Positions 56,401-58,682 of a DNA stretch of 58,682 nucleotides are shown here, in pieces. The translations under genes were made by a program, and so were the position numbers. This DNA comes from Priapulus caudatus (Eukaryota; Priapulida; Priapulimorpha; Priapulimorphida; Priapulidae): contig NW_014577204.1 of NCBI RefSeq assembly GCF_000485595.1, positions 49,533 to 108,214 on the forward strand. The letters run 5' to 3'. Position 1 is the first letter of the stretch; every line of letters begins with the position of its first letter. The notes under the pieces are model-generated. The model saw nothing but the letters and a program-made list of their open reading frames with translations. It was not told the DNA's origin and did no database searches.

Positions 56401-58682
56401 TATATAGATATATGTACAGGCGTCTGCATACACGCACGCATGCGAATTAAGCAGAGTTGGTTACCAGTGAGCGGACGCAGGTGAATTCATCCAGACTGTC
56501 CAGTTCCTCGTTCTTGCACATTTTCGCCATCATTCGCAGCAGCAGTTGCAAGCGTTTTCTCGCGGCAGGCGACAGCAGCAAGCAACATATTTGCAAGGCA
56601 TCCTTGGCACAATTCTGCCCGTCAACTGTGTGCAGAACTGGAAAGCAATCAAACATCATCGAGCAAATCAAACAATAATAACAATACAAACCACAACAAC
56701 AAGCAAACAACAACGAAATCTATCACACAACCACGCATGCACACACTCACGCACACATGCACACACTGATCGATCTTACCTGTGTAAACACAATGCCAAC
56801 ACTTGACATGAGTTGGAAATTAAACGGACGGGCGTAAATCGTACGTACGTACTAATATACAAACGCAACGCACGCATGCTACGCAGGGGCCTCTTAGTGC
56901 ATCGGTAGGGAGGGACACGTACCGGGCTGGCTATCCATGCGCTTGAGAGCGCACAGCACTCCCCTCGTGCCGAACGGAGTGAAGGCGCTCGACTCCCTGC
57001 TCCCACACTGCGTCCCCGGCCGCGACGCAGTCCTCACGTCCACCTCCGACGCGGGTCGGCCGAGGGTCAAGGTCGTCGCCGCGTCGTCGACGCTGTATGC
57101 TGAGTAGGCGTGCTGCATCGACTGGCGGCGAGATTTCCGCGCCGAATCCGGGATGCTCTGCTGCCGTCGATCCGCGCTCCGTCTGCGCAGCATGCCGTCC
57201 CCGCTCGGTGACCGCTGCTGATTCGCTGTCGGTCCGCGGCGTGGAGGAACCGGGGGCTGCCGAGGTGTTTCGAGTAGGGGGCGCCCCGCGCGGTGACTCA
57301 CGGTCGCGTCGAGGGTTAATGAGCTCGCGTACGGGTCGTCCATGCCGCCTATGTAGATGGTGTCCTGCGGGCTGCCGTGCACAGACGCGGGACGCGGCGC
57401 CCCCTGGTGCCGCCGCAGCTGCCCGCCGGAGGCTGTCGACGCCCGGACGCGTCCAAACTCCTGGCCAGCGAGGAACGCCTGCACGACCTCCGCATTGACG
57501 TAGTGCGGTTCCTCTACGTGGTGCTGTGGTGTGCACTCCCCTAGGTGGCGCTGGGGCAGCGGCCTGACCTCGCGTTTGCGCTGCAACGACCTCGCGCTCG
57601 CGACACTATTGGACGAACCCGCCGTCACATGGCTGCGCGCCGTCTGGTACGACGACGCGCTCGAGTTGACACCAGGGGGCGCTGTCTGGTAGGAAGACGC
57701 GCTCGAGTTGACGCCAGGTGGCGCCTCGTTGTCGTCGTCGGCGCACGTGCTGCAGTCTGGCATGGCGACGCCGAGACGCACGCAGTCGCAGTCTACGTAT
57801 TGTTCGTCGGCGTACGTCGGGTTCATGAATGATGAGTTGATTGGCAGCGAGCAGGACTTGCGCTGTGAGGCGGGCCGCCGCTGCTGCTGCTGCTGCCACG
57901 CCGCCGCCGGGACAGCACTAGCTACATCATGCAGTCTCCCTGTGCTTGCGCGGGGGCGGCGTGTCCCTCCGCCATCAGCAGACGATGGCGTGCCGGGGTT
58001 AGCACTAGCTACGTCGTGCAGCCTTCCTGTTCTTGCGCGGGGGTGGCGTGTCCCCCCGTTCTCTCCATCAGCGGACGACGGCGCGGCGGGGAGGGCTGCG
58101 GGACGCGGAGCATCGTCGCACGCGGTGGCTAGCGCGGAGAGGATGGAGCGAGAGAAGTCTGAGCTGACGACGACGGGGCGGCGGAGGGAGGTGGTCGCGC
58201 CGATGAGCATGCTGCCGTCGCGCGCGATCGGACTCAGTCCCGCGATGCACAGGCCGGGAGCTTTCCCACTAACGCCGTCTGCTCCTCCACCACCCCTCCT
58301 CCCCTCCTCACACGACGCTTGCCCCGCCGCACCCCGTGCACCACCCTCCCGTGGGCTCCTTCCCTCCTTCTCGGTTGACGCTCGACCCACCGCACCCCGC
58401 CCCTCCTGTGCGTTACCTCTCCCCGGGGAGCGTGCGGCGGTGGTATACGTAGTCATCGCCGCGGCTCTCGGCACGCCACCGGTCGCGCGTAACGCGTCGC
58501 GCCGGCGAAATGGTGCCGCGTCGCGTGGGGAGTCCTGCCCCCTGGTGGCGGGCTGGCCGCCATGCTGCTCCTCGATCACGTTCAGCGAACAGTGCGACGT
58601 CGCCGCTGACCCGTAGAGGTCGCCACGGCTGCGCGCCGCGAGGGCGCCACCGGCGCGGCGGCCGAGTCGCGCGCGAGCCTGC
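53439..58682 (-). CDS. DEPDC1: DEP domain-containing protein 1, 3' part (5' end outside window)
   Basis: DEPDC1 proteins are mitosis-associated regulators with an N-terminal DEP domain, a small RhoGAP-like segment and a conserved C-terminal region. Visible exons, minus strand: >58,682-56,923 (large, GC-rich); 56,637-56,465; 55,884-55,702; 54,504-54,385; 53,570-53,439 (stop at 53,439). Recognition rests on the C-terminal region: KDALQICCLLLSPAARKRLQ, LLRMMAKM, RSL|VIETFTSSIL, FLVENHADIM-x-VP, LLDSIIRQQ, and the final FKLAYPDIYRKRFPT, which align in order with vertebrate DEPDC1. The large exon is low-complexity: Pro/Arg/Ser-rich, with an SH3-ligand-like PPVPPRRGP, basic SRRQS/RRRSAD clusters, and internal tandem duplications (PGVNSSASSYQTA twice, TGRLHDVASA twice). 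Its frame is open to the window edge, so the GTG at 58,579 is not a start. Splice phases fit throughout. The exception is the donor of the 54,504-54,385 exon, where AAG is followed by gac rather than gt; a one-base assembly deletion is likely. The DEP domain is not in the window. Confidence 0.88.
53585..54375. repeat. 46-bp minisatellite filling the last DEPDC1 intron
   Basis: Units alternate CACCAACAACCACCAGCACA and CGTCACCAACAAACACCAAT with ACATGT, 46 bp in all, about 17 copies with many one-base indels. It begins at the exon boundary near 54,380 and ends shortly before the acceptor at 53,571. Thr/Asn/Gln/His-rich frames here are not genes. Confidence 0.9.
54730..55701. repeat. 24-bp minisatellite containing the 5' splice-site sequence
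   Basis: Minus-strand unit CAGGTACGTGACGYGTGTCA + CGCG, about 40 copies. The first unit overlaps the real exon-intron junction: exon ...ACTCAG|gtacgt at 55,702/55,701. The most regular copies are those next to the exon (55,600-55,701); further away indels accumulate. The array occupies nearly the whole intron up to the next exon at 54,504. Confidence 0.9.
56093..56229. repeat. Two tandem hairpins in DEPDC1 intron
   Basis: Each unit (56,093-56,152 and 56,163-56,229) is itself an inverted repeat: TCTATAGAGTAGGGTTTTGG … AAACCCGACTCTATAGA. The second copy is near perfect; the first has changes in both arms. Confidence 0.85.
56380..56420. repeat. Short CA/TA microsatellite
   Basis: ACACACAC followed by ATATATAT, ~45 bp from the donor of the 56,637-56,465 exon. 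Confidence 0.8.

Noticed and set aside
55702-56637. RhoGAP domain assignment for the FLVENHADIM region
   Set aside because: It looks RhoGAP-like at first, but the ordered motifs match the DEPDC1 C-terminal region, which is separate from that family's small RhoGAP-like segment.
57708-58616. 302-codon plus-strand frame
   Set aside because: Antisense shadow of the GC-rich DEPDC1 exon; the minus strand carries the gene-consistent frame and splice donor.

Overview
This is a eukaryotic, intron-rich, repeat-heavy window from an invertebrate animal. Three genes are recognisable from their protein sequence: TBCCD1, a Death+TIR adaptor of the MyD88 family, and DEPDC1. All have GT-AG introns with matching phases. 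The MyD88-type Death+TIR pairing, the TTAGGG-type interstitial telomeric tracts and the many cut-and-paste transposon remnants fit a metazoan. I cannot fix the phylum; a sponge or another early-branching or marine invertebrate is a guess. Many open frames here are only low-complexity repeats read through; I left them out.

Layout. 1-3446 (minus): the 5' eight coding exons of TBCCD1, with the 3' part beyond the left edge. 3447-15,300: no gene; a transposon and satellite zone with a large inverted-repeat element, a hAT-like element with an 8-bp target duplication, and a ~1.7-kb tandem macro-repeat (TC arrays, GT/CG minisatellites, telomere-like motifs) whose right-hand copies look like uncorrected long-read sequence. 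16,521-19,468 and 23,713-27,395 (minus): two tandem five-exon paralogues encoding secreted, probably GPI-anchored proteins of a family I do not recognise. All four introns have identical phases in both. Copy B has an assembly gap in intron 1. 28,500-41,800: gene-free and extremely rich in nested transposable elements: AACGTT satellite, Helentron-type elements, a tRNA-headed SINE, several MITEs with clear target duplications, and one nest of four elements. 42,033-48,524 (plus): MyD88-like gene with a ~435-residue N-terminal extension, Death domain, unusually short linker, TIR domain and a ~150-residue C-terminal tail. 48,525-53,438: gene-free, with a TA-flanked MITE, a hairpin and a hAT-like MITE. 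53,439-58,682 (minus): 3' part of DEPDC1, a GC-rich large exon plus four small exons. Two of its introns are filled with minisatellites, one of which repeats the 5' splice-site sequence itself.

The genes do not form a functional unit: TBCCD1 acts at centrosome/Golgi, MyD88 in innate immune signalling, DEPDC1 in cell division. The most notable material is the unknown secreted paralogue pair, the atypical MyD88 with a duplicated splice acceptor, and the donor-like minisatellite in DEPDC1.
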